DNA of 64,000 bases from Legionella bononiensis (GTDB lineage: Bacteria > Pseudomonadota > Gammaproteobacteria > Legionellales > Legionellaceae): assembly GCF_016786215.1 (NCBI RefSeq), contig NZ_JADOBG010000022.1:496001-560000 (forward strand), read 5' to 3'. How positions within the stretch are numbered: the stretch's first letter is position 1; each line of letters opens with the position of its first letter. The position numbers and the translations under genes are program-made. Below, piece after piece: positions 34,942 to 42,865 of the stretch. The notes under the pieces were generated by a model that was given only the letters and a program-made list of their open reading frames with translations, was not told where the DNA came from and searched no databases.

Positions 34942-36669
34942 ATGAGCGTGCCAGAAAATAAGGAGGCACATTTCGGTTATACGGATCTTAAAGGTTTCGA
35001 ACAAGACCGTTTGATTGACATGATGACTGCTTATTTAACGCAAGAATCCGGAAAATATAACTTAGAAGTAAATTCTGGCGGTATTTGCCATGGTTTAACA
35101 GCTGTTTTTTGTAAGTATAGCGCTGAAGGAAAACAAGATGACTTTATTAAAACAATCTTGGCTATTAATAAAAAGGGAGAAATAATTGAAGCATTAAAAA
35201 ACGGTCGCGTTGATGATGCTGTTCGACTGAATGTCGAAGCAAATAAATACATTGATGATAGCCAAATTAATAAATTTATACGTGATGTATTATGGACATT
35301 TTCACCGGAATCATTTAATAAAAAATACTCTCAAGATGACTCACTAGGTCTATTAACCGTTCAGACACCAGTTAAATCAGAACACTTACATGAAGGTATG
35401 AGTGCTGCGACAACGCCTAAACCCTTACAGCAGCTTTTTAAGTTAGGTTTAGTTGCTAAAACAGAAGATTGGGGCCCAATATTCGATAAAATGAAAGCAC
35501 CAAATACACAGTGGACCATTAGTTATCCGTTGCATACCATTGCTGTTTCAGTAATTGATAATAAATTTCATGTTTATGATCCAAATAGCAGAAAAATTGT
35601 GGTTTGTGATGATGGACAAGCAATGGCCACACTGCTAGCTAAAAGTTTTAGTTTTAGTTTGAATGAAAAGGATGCATTAAAACAAATGCCATTAACCGTC
35701 AATATCGTAGCTCACCCTGATAAAAAAATTGATTTTCAGTTTCCTGATAAAAGCAAAGATATCTTAGATAATTGGCTTAAAGATGAACCTGCGCGCGTCA
35801 ATCAAATTGATTACGTAGAGGTTACCTTAGAATATAATTCCTTAACAATGGCTGCCATGCAAAATGATAAGGAAATGATTGCTCACTTATTTGAACATGG
35901 TGCGACTGACTCCTCTCTTGCTTTAAAAATTGCGGCAGAACATAACCGACTTGATTCTTTAGACATTTTATTAAATGATAAATACCGTACCCAGTTAAAC
36001 GGAATAGATATTCGAACCACCTACTCTAATGCTTGTAAAGCTGCATTACGAAGTGGGCGCATTGAAGCATTTGAGCGCCTTTTGGAAGATCCAGAGATAA
36101 ATAAGTACTTTATAAATGGTATAACAGTTACAAGTACATGTACTGAATCTGAGCGTAAAAGTGCTGAATTTAATCGCGGTATTTATTTAGAAAAAGTGGC
36201 TTGCTCTGGCAATCCACAATGCATTGAAAAGTTAATTAAGGTACTAAAAGAAAATAAGGTAACGGAAAACGAAATTGCTGATACAATAAAAAATAATCAA
36301 AAAAAAATATTTAAAGCAGCTGAAGAGTCTAAAAATTCACAATGCATTCAAATGCTAAAGGAACTTGCAGGAATCAGCCCAAAATCAATACCAGCTGTGA
36401 TAAAAAATCCAAATTTTTTAATTGAGTCCTTAAACTCATTTTCTGTTTTTTTTAAAAAGGAATTTGATAAACTACTGGATTTAATATCAACAACAAGATG
36501 GCTTAAAAAACCTGAAAAACCCGATCCCATTACGCCTGAAAAATTAGAAGCTCAAAAAATTTTTAAAGCAGAAGCTAGATGGATAAGTACAGATGCTCAA
36601 CAAAAATTAACCCCAGAACAAAGCGATAAAGAAACTGCTACTACTAGTTCGAAAATGTCTAACTCTTAA
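34942..36669 (+). CDS. Effector candidate: papain/YopT-like Cys-His-Asp domain plus ankyrin-like repeats
   Basis: 575 residues. The N-terminal ~260 residues carry a likely thiol-protease core: C49 in GGICHGLTAVF, H198 in SYPLHTIAVSV and D213 in FHVYDPNS, the order and His-Asp spacing of YopT-type (C58) peptidases. Residues about 290-400 look like ankyrin repeats (NSLTMAAMQNDKEMIAHLFEHGA, then LALKIAAEHNRLDSLDILL). The tail is Ser/Thr/Glu/Lys-rich and polar, as in Dot/Icm substrates. L. pneumophila has ankyrin effectors, and from memory at least one (LegA7) was described with a cysteine-protease-like domain; orthology is not established here. The ribosome site is weak. Confidence 0.78.
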   Translation: MSVPENKEAHFGYTDLKGFEQDRLIDMMTAYLTQESGKYNLEVNSGGICHGLTAVFCKYSAEGKQDDFIKTILAINKKGEIIEALKNGRVDDAVRLNVEANKYIDDSQINKFIRDVLWTFSPESFNKKYSQDDSLGLLTVQTPVKSEHLHEGMSAATTPKPLQQLFKLGLVAKTEDWGPIFDKMKAPNTQWTISYPLHTIAVSVIDNKFHVYDPNSRKIVVCDDGQAMATLLAKSFSFSLNEKDALKQMPLTVNIVAHPDKKIDFQFPDKSKDILDNWLKDEPARVNQIDYVEVTLEYNSLTMAAMQNDKEMIAHLFEHGATDSSLALKIAAEHNRLDSLDILLNDKYRTQLNGIDIRTTYSNACKAALRSGRIEAFERLLEDPEINKYFINGITVTSTCTESERKSAEFNRGIYLEKVACSGNPQCIEKLIKVLKENKVTENEIADTIKNNQKKIFKAAEESKNSQCIQMLKELAGISPKSIPAVIKNPNFLIESLNSFSVFFKKEFDKLLDLISTTRWLKKPEKPDPITPEKLEAQKIFKAEARWISTDAQQKLTPEQSDKETATTSSKMSNS

Positions 36670-36829
36670 CTGTAGGGTGCAAACAAATAAATCCGAAAAA
36701 TTTCCAATTGGCTATTAATAGAATTAAAGTCAATCTATTATATCCCATACTCTAAATAATATTGTGAATTATCATCGACTGTACACAATAATGTCATGGA
36801 GAATAAATGGGAACTTCTTGCAACCCCTC

Positions 36830-37309
36830 TTAGAAAATAGTACACCCACTCCGTCTATGAGATTTTACATTTTTCATATCACCGATACTTTCGTCATTGG
36901 CTTTTGCGAGACAATTATTAAACGAGTCCATGCCTGAGAGATTTTGATAGGCTAGATACTGAACGTCATGTATTAGAGTAAGGAGCTTATCATTAAGCAA
37001 CGATCTTGCTGTCCCAAGATCGTCAATCTGTTCATCGTATAGACTCATAAAGTCCGTTTTTATACTCTCATTCTTGACATTGATTGAATCTGCAGAGTTG
37101 TCTAAAAGATAGTTTTTTACTAATTTACTCATTCCATCTGCATATTTATGACCATCCCTGATTTCGAGCAGTTGATAGGCATCCAATATAAAATTATAAA
37201 GTTCACCAATATAATAACTAGTAAAAATTACTTTTAATTCTTCTGTCTTATCTTGTTTAATAGCCATTTCCAAATGGTGACACAAACAATCAGAGGAATT
37301 AATGCACAT
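36830..37309 (-). CDS. Small protein ending in a CaaX prenylation motif (CTIF)
   Basis: The 159 residues are mostly helical and end SHRRSGCTIF: a cysteine, two aliphatic-type positions and a final Phe, after a basic stretch (KNVKSHRR). This is the eukaryotic CaaX signal for farnesyl or geranylgeranyl transfer. Legionella is known to send effectors with CaaX boxes to be lipidated by the host (AnkB, for example). The rest matches no family I know. The ATG has AGGG 6 bases upstream. It is convergent with the YopT-like gene. Confidence 0.72.
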   Translation of the reverse strand: MCINSSDCLCHHLEMAIKQDKTEELKVIFTSYYIGELYNFILDAYQLLEIRDGHKYADGMSKLVKNYLLDNSADSINVKNESIKTDFMSLYDEQIDDLGTARSLLNDKLLTLIHDVQYLAYQNLSGMDSFNNCLAKANDESIGDMKNVKSHRRSGCTIF

Positions 37310-37489
37310 GTTGAACCCTATTTAAAACATATGAGAACCAATTGTATCTAAAACAAGCCATAATGGCAAATAATATTCCAGATTATCGTGTAGCAAACAG
37401 GTTGAGTTATGAGCCAACATTAGCCTCACACGCCATCTGTTCGATCATTGAAAGCATGTCAATAAGCCCAATGTTCAGGGTTTTTATCA

Positions 37490-37808
37490 AAAGATGAATG
37501 CTTGAATGTGGCCTGGTAGATGCCGCCCTCACATACCCATGCCTGACTGGATTGTTGTATATAATTTAGGTGATACTCATAATCTTATTCATCACAAATA
37601 AGATGCTACCAAAACCAAGTTGCCAGATACCTTTTTCGTTTTTTTCATCCTGATAGGATTAATATATTCTTTAGAATTAATTTGCTGCGAGAAATATCCT
37701 TTTATTAGTCGTAGCCGTAAAGAATAATTCCTATTGTTCTCTGGTAAGGTCATCATCATGTGGAACTGATCGGGAAGAACAACTATTCCATCGATATCAT
37801 TTGAGGAG
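37490..37808 (-). pseudogene. Decayed REP-associated tyrosine transposase (Y1 family)
   Basis: The minus-strand frames read SNDIDGIVVLPDQFHMMMTL, then SLRLRLIKGYFSQQINS, and after frameshifts and stops GIWQLGFGSI and IIYNNPVRHGYVRAAS. These are the successive signatures of Y1/RAYT transposases (normally MPDHxHxLxxLP, RRFWEHxIRD, YIHYNPVKHGYV). The first His of the catalytic HUH is Gln. Several stops and frameshifts make it dead. It fills most of the gap 37310-37888, where nothing else is seen. Confidence 0.78.
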
Positions 37809-37888
37809 CGTTTTATGGAAGACTATAAACTGCTTAAACATTGAATCATGGTATCATTTTACGATTAATTGGTTTTGGGTGTTTAGAA

Positions 37889-38356
37889 ATGCAAAATTAT
37901 TTTGAATTAGCCATAAAAGAAGCACTACAAGGTGTTGTTAATGGCGAAGGCGCGCCATTTGGAGCATGCATCGTAAATCAAGATCAGGTTATTGCCCTGG
38001 CGCATGATACTGTTTTAAAAGACAATGATGCCACATGCCATGCTGAAATAAACGCGATAAGACTCGCTTCAAAAAAATTGGGAACTTATAATTTGGGAAC
38101 AAGTGCTATTTATTGCACCTCTGAGCCTTGCCCTATGTGCCTCTCCGCCATTCATTGGTCTGGAATAAAAAAATGCTATTTTATCGCGGACAGGAAATGT
38201 GCGGCTGAATATGGTTTTGATGACGATTTTTTGTACGATGAATTAATAAAACCAGTTCATCAACGCAAGATGTCTGTTAAACAGGAATTAAGTCATTATC
38301 ATGAAGTAAAACATTTGTTTGAGTATTGGAAAACCACAGGATTGCCAATTTGTTAA
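37889..38356 (+). CDS. CMP/dCMP-type deaminase, guanine-deaminase-like
   Basis: The ATG at 37889 begins MQNYFELAIKEAL, the normal N-terminus; an in-frame start at 37841 adds an unlikely leader. The zinc motif is complete: CHAEINAI and SEPCPMCLSAI. The C-terminal part with EYGFDDDFLYDEL and PVHQRKM resembles bacterial GuaD guanine deaminases rather than TadA, which favours guanine or a related base as substrate. 155 residues, typical length. Confidence 0.83.
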   Translation: MQNYFELAIKEALQGVVNGEGAPFGACIVNQDQVIALAHDTVLKDNDATCHAEINAIRLASKKLGTYNLGTSAIYCTSEPCPMCLSAIHWSGIKKCYFIADRKCAAEYGFDDDFLYDELIKPVHQRKMSVKQELSHYHEVKHLFEYWKTTGLPIC

Positions 38357-38685
38357 CATTCATTAGGCTACAAAAAAATCTTATCTATCTCAAAGATTGA
38401 GTTTTTACGGTTCAAAACGCCTAAAAAACGACTCCATGAGCCTGACAAACCGACACATCGAGAAAGATAAAGTACGTTATCAATCTGATTAAAATCATGT
38501 CTTAATTGATCAATTACCTACAAGTATAAATGTTATGAACACCTACATTTTAGGCATAATCTGGGTACATTTAAAGGTTTTTGGGAAGCTTTTGAGACTT
38601 TCAAAGATCAAATGAGGTATTGTTATAATAGCTTGTTTATAAGTTTGTTTGCAGTCGATGACTGTCTTTAGCGGTCTTTGAATTG

Positions 38686-38858
38686 GTGGGGCGGCGGGAA
38701 TCGAACCCGCTACTATGGGTTTTTGTCGTTCTCATGAAATACCACCAAAGACCATGAGAAACCACGTCATTTCTGGGCTATCGTCTCTTTTCTAAAAAAT
38801 ACTAAGTTGTCTTTCAAAGTCTTTAATTGTCTACACATGGTGCCGTTTTGGTGCCGAT
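38686..38858. repeat. att-like left end of an ssrA-inserted element (site B)
   Basis: The first ~26 bp (TGGTGGGGCGGCGGGAATCG, then AACCCGC) equal the 3' end of ssrA (42311-42338) except for one missing base. The sequence to the right is related to site A (19797-19972), ending CACATGGTGCCG just before an antitoxin gene. With ssrA this makes direct repeats 3.6 kb apart, the usual mark of integration at a tRNA-like 3' end. No integrase is found between them. The upstream part of the gap (38357-38685) holds no gene. Confidence 0.72.
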
Positions 38859-38860
38859 GA

Positions 38861-39142
38861 TTATGCCGCTTCTAATTCAATATGAACACGTTGCCCAATA
38901 GCCGCTGCAATATTGACCAAGGCATCTAATGAAAATCGAGAAATACGGCCGCGTAACATATCATTCAAACGTGGTTGGGTGATTCCGCAATGTTGAGCGG
39001 CTTCAACTTGTTTCCAACCATTTTTTTTAACAATCGCTACAATTTGGCGCATCAATTCGGCTTTCGCTTGCATATTAGCTGATTCTCCGGCGGTATCAGC
39101 GATGGCATCCCAAATATTATCAAAGCTTTCTACTTTACTCAT
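38861..39142 (-). CDS. HTH antitoxin, HigA-like (XRE family)
   Basis: 93 residues with a helix-turn-helix (about 42-80: WKQVEAAQHCGITQPRLNDML) of the type linked to Gp49/HigB-like toxins. It follows the toxin gene with a 2-bp gap on the same strand, the reversed (toxin-first) order typical of HigBA. The antitoxin would bind both the toxin and the promoter, probably at the palindrome 39491-39504. It lies directly at the element end, as island-stabilising pairs often do. Confidence 0.85.
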   Translation of the reverse strand: MSKVESFDNIWDAIADTAGESANMQAKAELMRQIVAIVKKNGWKQVEAAQHCGITQPRLNDMLRGRISRFSLDALVNIAAAIGQRVHIELEAA

Positions 39143-39144
39143 CT

Positions 39145-39468
39145 CTATTTGCTCCTCATCAGTTCAGTAAAACGTGCTTTTGCGAGATCAATATCCCGTT
39201 TTGCTGTGGCTTGGGTTTTCTTTTGGAATGCATGTAAAACATATACCGCATCCACTAGTCTTGCTGTATAAATGACACGATACGTTCCTGATTCATCCCA
39301 AATTCTAATTTCTTCAACACCCTTTCCAATTGAAGGCATGGATTTAAAATCATCTGGTTGCTCACCACGCTGTACTTTATCAAGTTGATAACCAGCATCT
39401 TGTTTTGCATCAGCATCAAATTCTCGCAGGCGACTTAGCGAGTCACCTAAAAATCGTATTGGTTTCAT
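39145..39468 (-). CDS. RelE/Gp49-like (HigB) toxin
   Basis: 107 residues: MKPIRFLGDSLSRLREFD, GYQLDKVQRGEQPDDFKSMP, GVEEIRIWDESGTYRVIYTA and VYVLHAFQKKTQAT are the successive motifs of phage Gp49-like RelE-superfamily proteins, which cut mRNA at the ribosome. RIWDxSGTYRVIY and HAFQKKTQ hold the usual catalytic basic and aromatic residues, so it looks active. Partner: the HTH gene just downstream. Confidence 0.87.
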   Translation of the reverse strand: MKPIRFLGDSLSRLREFDADAKQDAGYQLDKVQRGEQPDDFKSMPSIGKGVEEIRIWDESGTYRVIYTARLVDAVYVLHAFQKKTQATAKRDIDLAKARFTELMRSK

Positions 39469-39483
39469 TTATTATTTTTATAT

Positions 39484-39666
39484 CTATTTTGATATAATTA
39501 TATCTGATTTGATATAAATTGCAAGTTGGTTTAGGCAACTCCAGATTTGACAATAACTCTTTTCTATCATCTTGTAATACCACTCAGTAAGTGGAATTTC
39601 AGCGTGAATATTACTGACGTAATAATCACGTAGTTTTTTCTTAGATATAATACGCAAGTTTTTCAC
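39484..39666 (-). pseudogene. Truncated second HigB-like toxin
   Basis: The 60-residue frame begins MKNLRIISKKKLRDYYVSNI, then HAEIPLTEWYYKMIEKSYCQ. This matches the N-terminal half of canonical HigB toxins (MxxISxKxLxxFxxxHPxAExPLxxWYxxxxxAxW), which run to ~95 residues; here the RNase half is missing and unrelated sequence follows. It is a different HigB subfamily from the intact neighbour, so two TA modules met here. Confidence 0.6.
39491..39504. promoter_or_regulatory. Palindromic operator upstream of the TA pair
   Basis: GATATAATTATATC is a perfect 14-bp palindrome 23 bp upstream of the toxin start, beside further GATATA half-sites (39510-39516 and around 39700). It is well placed for autoregulation by the HTH antitoxin. 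Inferred from position and symmetry only. Confidence 0.5.
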
Positions 39667-39822
39667 TAAAGGAGTATTTAATAAAAATATATGTCAATTT
39701 GATATATATGCGAGATGGAAGCTCTTTTGAAATTCGAAACTTATCGCCATATTTCTAATTCGTAGCGAAGTAGTCTAGTTGCTTAAGATAGCTGAAATAA
39801 CATGAACGGGTTAATAAATCTC

Positions 39823-40923
39823 TTATAAAATTTGAATGTTAAAGCTATTTAGCTCTTTTAGGTACTCCTCTAAAAGAATTAATCCAAAACAAGGTATTGC
39901 GCCTGTGAGATTAATTTTATTTTGTACTAATTTTTTCGCTAAAATAATAGCCGGTATTGTTGGAATATGTGGGCCATCTCCATCTTTAGCTATAAGAAAC
40001 CATTTAACCATTTTTTCCCTACCATTGTGATCCTTCCCAGATACAACCATATGCATGCCACCATCTTTTGAACCAAAGCAATCAAATAAGTGACTTAACT
40101 TTAATAGCATTTTTGCATGATTTTTTAACTTGATTGGCAGCCCTAATCGCACAAACCAGGATAAAGCCCATAAACTTAGATGCAAAACACTGTTTTCTAT
40201 CCCAGCAGAAAATCGAATATTTTGAATACCATAATATCGTGGTAATAAATCAAGATCAGGAATCTCACAATTAGCCATCCAACGTTTCCCAATTATAGGA
40301 TAAGGCTGTCTATATAGGTTTTGCCAACCATAAATTGTGTGCGATGCTCCAGGAATAGGCTTAAATGGTTTTCCAACATAGCTTAAAATAGCTTGGGTTG
40401 TGGCCAATCCACGTTCAGTTTTTTGGCCGGGAGTTATACCAAAAATTAATGAATCCATTGACGAAAATTGATTTTTGTAATGCTCCAGTACTGCTGAAGA
40501 TAAGCATGGAACAGTGCTTGCACCACTCACAACCAAACAATTATTTTCTTTTGCTAACTGATCTAATGCATTATGAATTCCATTCACAAAATCTCTATCA
40601 TCAGCTAAATCAATATAATGAATACCTGCATTAATACAGTTTAAAGCAATAGAATAATCCGCTGATTGAAATGGACCACAAGTATTAATTACCACATAAG
40701 GTTTTAAATTAACGAGCTGCTGTATTAATTCCTTGTGTATATCAAAACAGGCAATTTCCACAAACACATTTGGATTAGATTGATGAATTTCATTTTTTAA
40801 AGAAATTAAAAGCTGTATTTGTCTCCCAGCTATAATGATGGGAATATTATTTTTGGCTAATCCTTTTGCAATTTTACTTCCAAAATTTCCTGAAGCACCA
40901 AGAATTAAAATTTTTTTACTCAT
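39823..40923 (-). CDS. Saccharopine-dehydrogenase-like NAD(P)-binding protein
   Basis: 366 residues starting with a Rossmann fold: KKILILGASGNFGSKIAKGL, then IIIAGR, FDIHKE, VVINTCGPFQ and IHYIDLADD. This is the saccharopine dehydrogenase / trans-acting enoyl reductase class. The start overlaps the stop of the upstream DUF4166 gene by 8 bp (ATGAGTAA), so the two are coupled. In other bacteria the two domains are often fused or adjacent. The reaction is unknown; a lipid substrate is one possibility. Confidence 0.82.
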   Translation of the reverse strand: MSKKILILGASGNFGSKIAKGLAKNNIPIIIAGRQIQLLISLKNEIHQSNPNVFVEIACFDIHKELIQQLVNLKPYVVINTCGPFQSADYSIALNCINAGIHYIDLADDRDFVNGIHNALDQLAKENNCLVVSGASTVPCLSSAVLEHYKNQFSSMDSLIFGITPGQKTERGLATTQAILSYVGKPFKPIPGASHTIYGWQNLYRQPYPIIGKRWMANCEIPDLDLLPRYYGIQNIRFSAGIENSVLHLSLWALSWFVRLGLPIKLKNHAKMLLKLSHLFDCFGSKDGGMHMVVSGKDHNGREKMVKWFLIAKDGDGPHIPTIPAIILAKKLVQNKINLTGAIPCFGLILLEEYLKELNSFNIQIL

Positions 40924-41932
40924 AGGTCGCTATTCTAAAATGGCCATTGTACTGAAATATGGTCCCAAATAATGGATGAACCATTTTAACTTGCATAGCA
41001 AATTCATCATTGGAAACAACTTCTTCAAAGGCAGAAAGCCTTCCAATGAGAAACCCTAATGAGATAGGAACCAGCCGTTTACCTATACAAATAACATATC
41101 CGCCATAATCCATAATAATTTTTGTTTTATCAAAATGGTAAATTAGCTTGGATGCAAACCCAAAACGCATTAGCTCAATAACAATATTGTCTTTAATATG
41201 TTTTATACGAGAACAAAAGTGGTAAGGCGGCCTGTCCGGATAATAAAAAATTCGATTCATAAGGATTCGATCTGATTTTTCATCACTCACAAAATTAACG
41301 GTTACTGGAATTTTTTCTGCGGGATAAGGCACAAGTGCCCCCACTAATCGAAACAAAGGTGACATGATGCGAAATATTTTTGACATAGCAATATTCATTT
41401 CACCTTTTAACAAAAGTGTATCTTGCGTATAAACTCTATTTGAATAACGCTGTTGTAGAACTTTCGGTTTTTTTTGAGCCTGATCTCCAAATATACGCTG
41501 AATTAATGGTTCCTGATCTTGGTTTATAATTGGCGGGATTCGTCTAAGCATTAGTATTGTATTTCTTACTATTACAAATAAAGGATAAAAACATTGGGAC
41601 AGCCACTTATATTTAAATAGAAATGAATTTACTTTATTAAAAACATCTGAAGAGGTACCGATCAAAGCAAGAAAGTTGACAGCAGCGGCTCCATAAAAAT
41701 ACTGATCATTGTATTTTACTAAAATTCCTTTATTTAAATCATACCCTTTTTTCATGGCCTCTTTAACCAGTGGGTGTTCCTCTCTTGCATTAATTATTTC
41801 AAGATTACCAATAGATTTCTTAATTTTCATTGCTTGCGCACTATTTTTACACAAAATACAATCGCCATCATAAATTAAATAAACAGTAGTTGTAGCCGAA
41901 TTGGTTTTTCTTGTCATAATGTTAAAAAACAC
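40916..41932 (-). CDS. DCC-type thiol-oxidoreductase domain fused to DUF4166
   Basis: Residues about 15-130 form a DCC-family domain: YLIYDGDCILCKN with the DxxCxxC-like site (D-G-D-C-I-L-C), then GAAAVNFLALIG and a short membrane-like stretch. Residues about 175-335 match DUF4166: RIFYYPDRPPYHFCSRI, GGYVICIGKRLVPISLGFLIG, VHPLFGTIFQYNGHF. Start GTG 41932 or ATG 41917; neither has a strong site. It acts with the overlapping saccharopine-dehydrogenase-like gene. The pair is the main cargo of the short element next to ssrA. Confidence 0.78.
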   Translation of the reverse strand: MFFNIMTRKTNSATTTVYLIYDGDCILCKNSAQAMKIKKSIGNLEIINAREEHPLVKEAMKKGYDLNKGILVKYNDQYFYGAAAVNFLALIGTSSDVFNKVNSFLFKYKWLSQCFYPLFVIVRNTILMLRRIPPIINQDQEPLIQRIFGDQAQKKPKVLQQRYSNRVYTQDTLLLKGEMNIAMSKIFRIMSPLFRLVGALVPYPAEKIPVTVNFVSDEKSDRILMNRIFYYPDRPPYHFCSRIKHIKDNIVIELMRFGFASKLIYHFDKTKIIMDYGGYVICIGKRLVPISLGFLIGRLSAFEEVVSNDEFAMQVKMVHPLFGTIFQYNGHFRIATYE

Positions 41933-42012
41933 CTATCAATTGAATCAAAATTTCTATTGTAATTAGCATAGCCCGAATTACACGGAATAAAAATACAATG
42001 CCGTGATTAGAA

Positions 42013-42214
42013 ATGATTGATGCTTTAAAACAAAATCCCTTTAAAGGATTAGCTACTTTGGGTAAAACACTGGATTCCTGGAAAGAAGAAATTTCATGTA
42101 TGTAGCGATTTAATAAATCAAATGGGATTACATTGAAAAATGAAATTGATACAACGTAGAGCTTATGGATTTAGAAATTTTGAAAATTACCGATTAAGAA
42201 TATTATGTGCTTGA
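42013..42214 (+). pseudogene. ISL3-family transposase remnant
   Basis: The frame from 42013 reads MIDALKQNPFKGLATLGKTL, then DSWKEEISCM, a stop, RFNKSNGIT, and after a deletion and frameshift KMKLIQRRAYGFRNFENYRL and RILCA before a stop. These are the C-terminal motifs of ISL3 transposases (KSNGITEGFHxKMKxIxRRAYGFRNFxNYRLR). Only the last ~70 residues survive, with about 25 bases missing at the GFH point. It lies in the gap 41933-42310 just outside the ssrA 3' end. No intact IS ends seen. Confidence 0.82.
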
Positions 42215-42310
42215 TGAAGTGCCCCGTAATTGGAAAAGACTCGAGTTTGGTGCCGCTATGGTGATGATAGAAAAATCATCAGTGAAATATTATTATAAAT
42301 CAATAAGTTA

Positions 42311-42719
42311 TGGTGGAGGCGGCGGGAATCGAACCCGCGTCCGCAAATCCTCTGCCTTCAGCTCTACATGCGTAGCCTTGTCAATTGAATTTAACTGTGG
42401 ACACTCCGACAGGCAGGATGGTACACAGCGATTCCCTGAATTTCGCATCGTAACCCGGGATGGATTAGGACACTAGCTTATCTCTTATGACCGTTGATTC
42501 GATACCGATAAGCGGGCTCGGTCGAACGGGGCACCGGGGTTAAGGCCGGTACACGTTGCATCTACCAAGATTGATTAAGCTGCAATAGCGTCATCAAGGT
42601 TAGCTTCTGCGAAGTTTGCATCGTTTGCATTTATATTTATTTGAGTCTGATTTACGAGAGTTCTCATTCTCGGCATGCACCTCTGGTTTTGCAACCCACG
42701 TCGAAGCCAGGTCGCCCCC
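42311..42719 (-). ncRNA. ssrA: tmRNA (ssrA)
   Basis: The minus strand starts GGGGGCGACCTGGCTTCGAC and ends in a T-arm with GGTTCGATTCCCGCC and CCTCCACCA. The two ends pair as a 7-bp acceptor stem. The tag reading frame starts at a GCA resume codon (42626-42628) and codes ANDANFAEANLDDAIAA, then TAA (42575-42577). tmRNA with SmpB rescues stalled ribosomes and tags the product for proteolysis. Its 3' end is a common integration site, and a near-exact copy lies at 38686. The 5' part probably needs RNase P processing. Confidence 0.95.
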
Positions 42720-42734
42720 AATTTGTACACTTTA

Positions 42735-42740
42735 ATTATA
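42735..42740 (-). promoter_or_regulatory. -10 box of ssrA
   Basis: The minus strand shows TATAAT here, ending 15 bases before the mature 5' end of tmRNA, so transcription would begin a few bases upstream of the processed end. A -35 match (TGATTA at 18 bp spacing) is weak. Confidence 0.6.
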
Positions 42741-42865
42741 ACATAAAATCACACGGTATAATCACTTGACTATGAAATATTATGTCATGGAATCCCGCTT
42801 CGCGATTACTGAACAATTTTGTATGTATCGCGAAGCAGTCGTTCTTAAATCATCTTTATATAATG

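Noticed and set aside
42207..42476. 89-residue frame over the ssrA 3' half
   Set aside because: It lies across the tmRNA T-arm and pseudoknot region; the coding look is incidental.
19797..42719. CRISPR array or phage genome in the accessory region
   Set aside because: No evenly spaced direct repeats with unique spacers and no phage structural genes or integrase were found.
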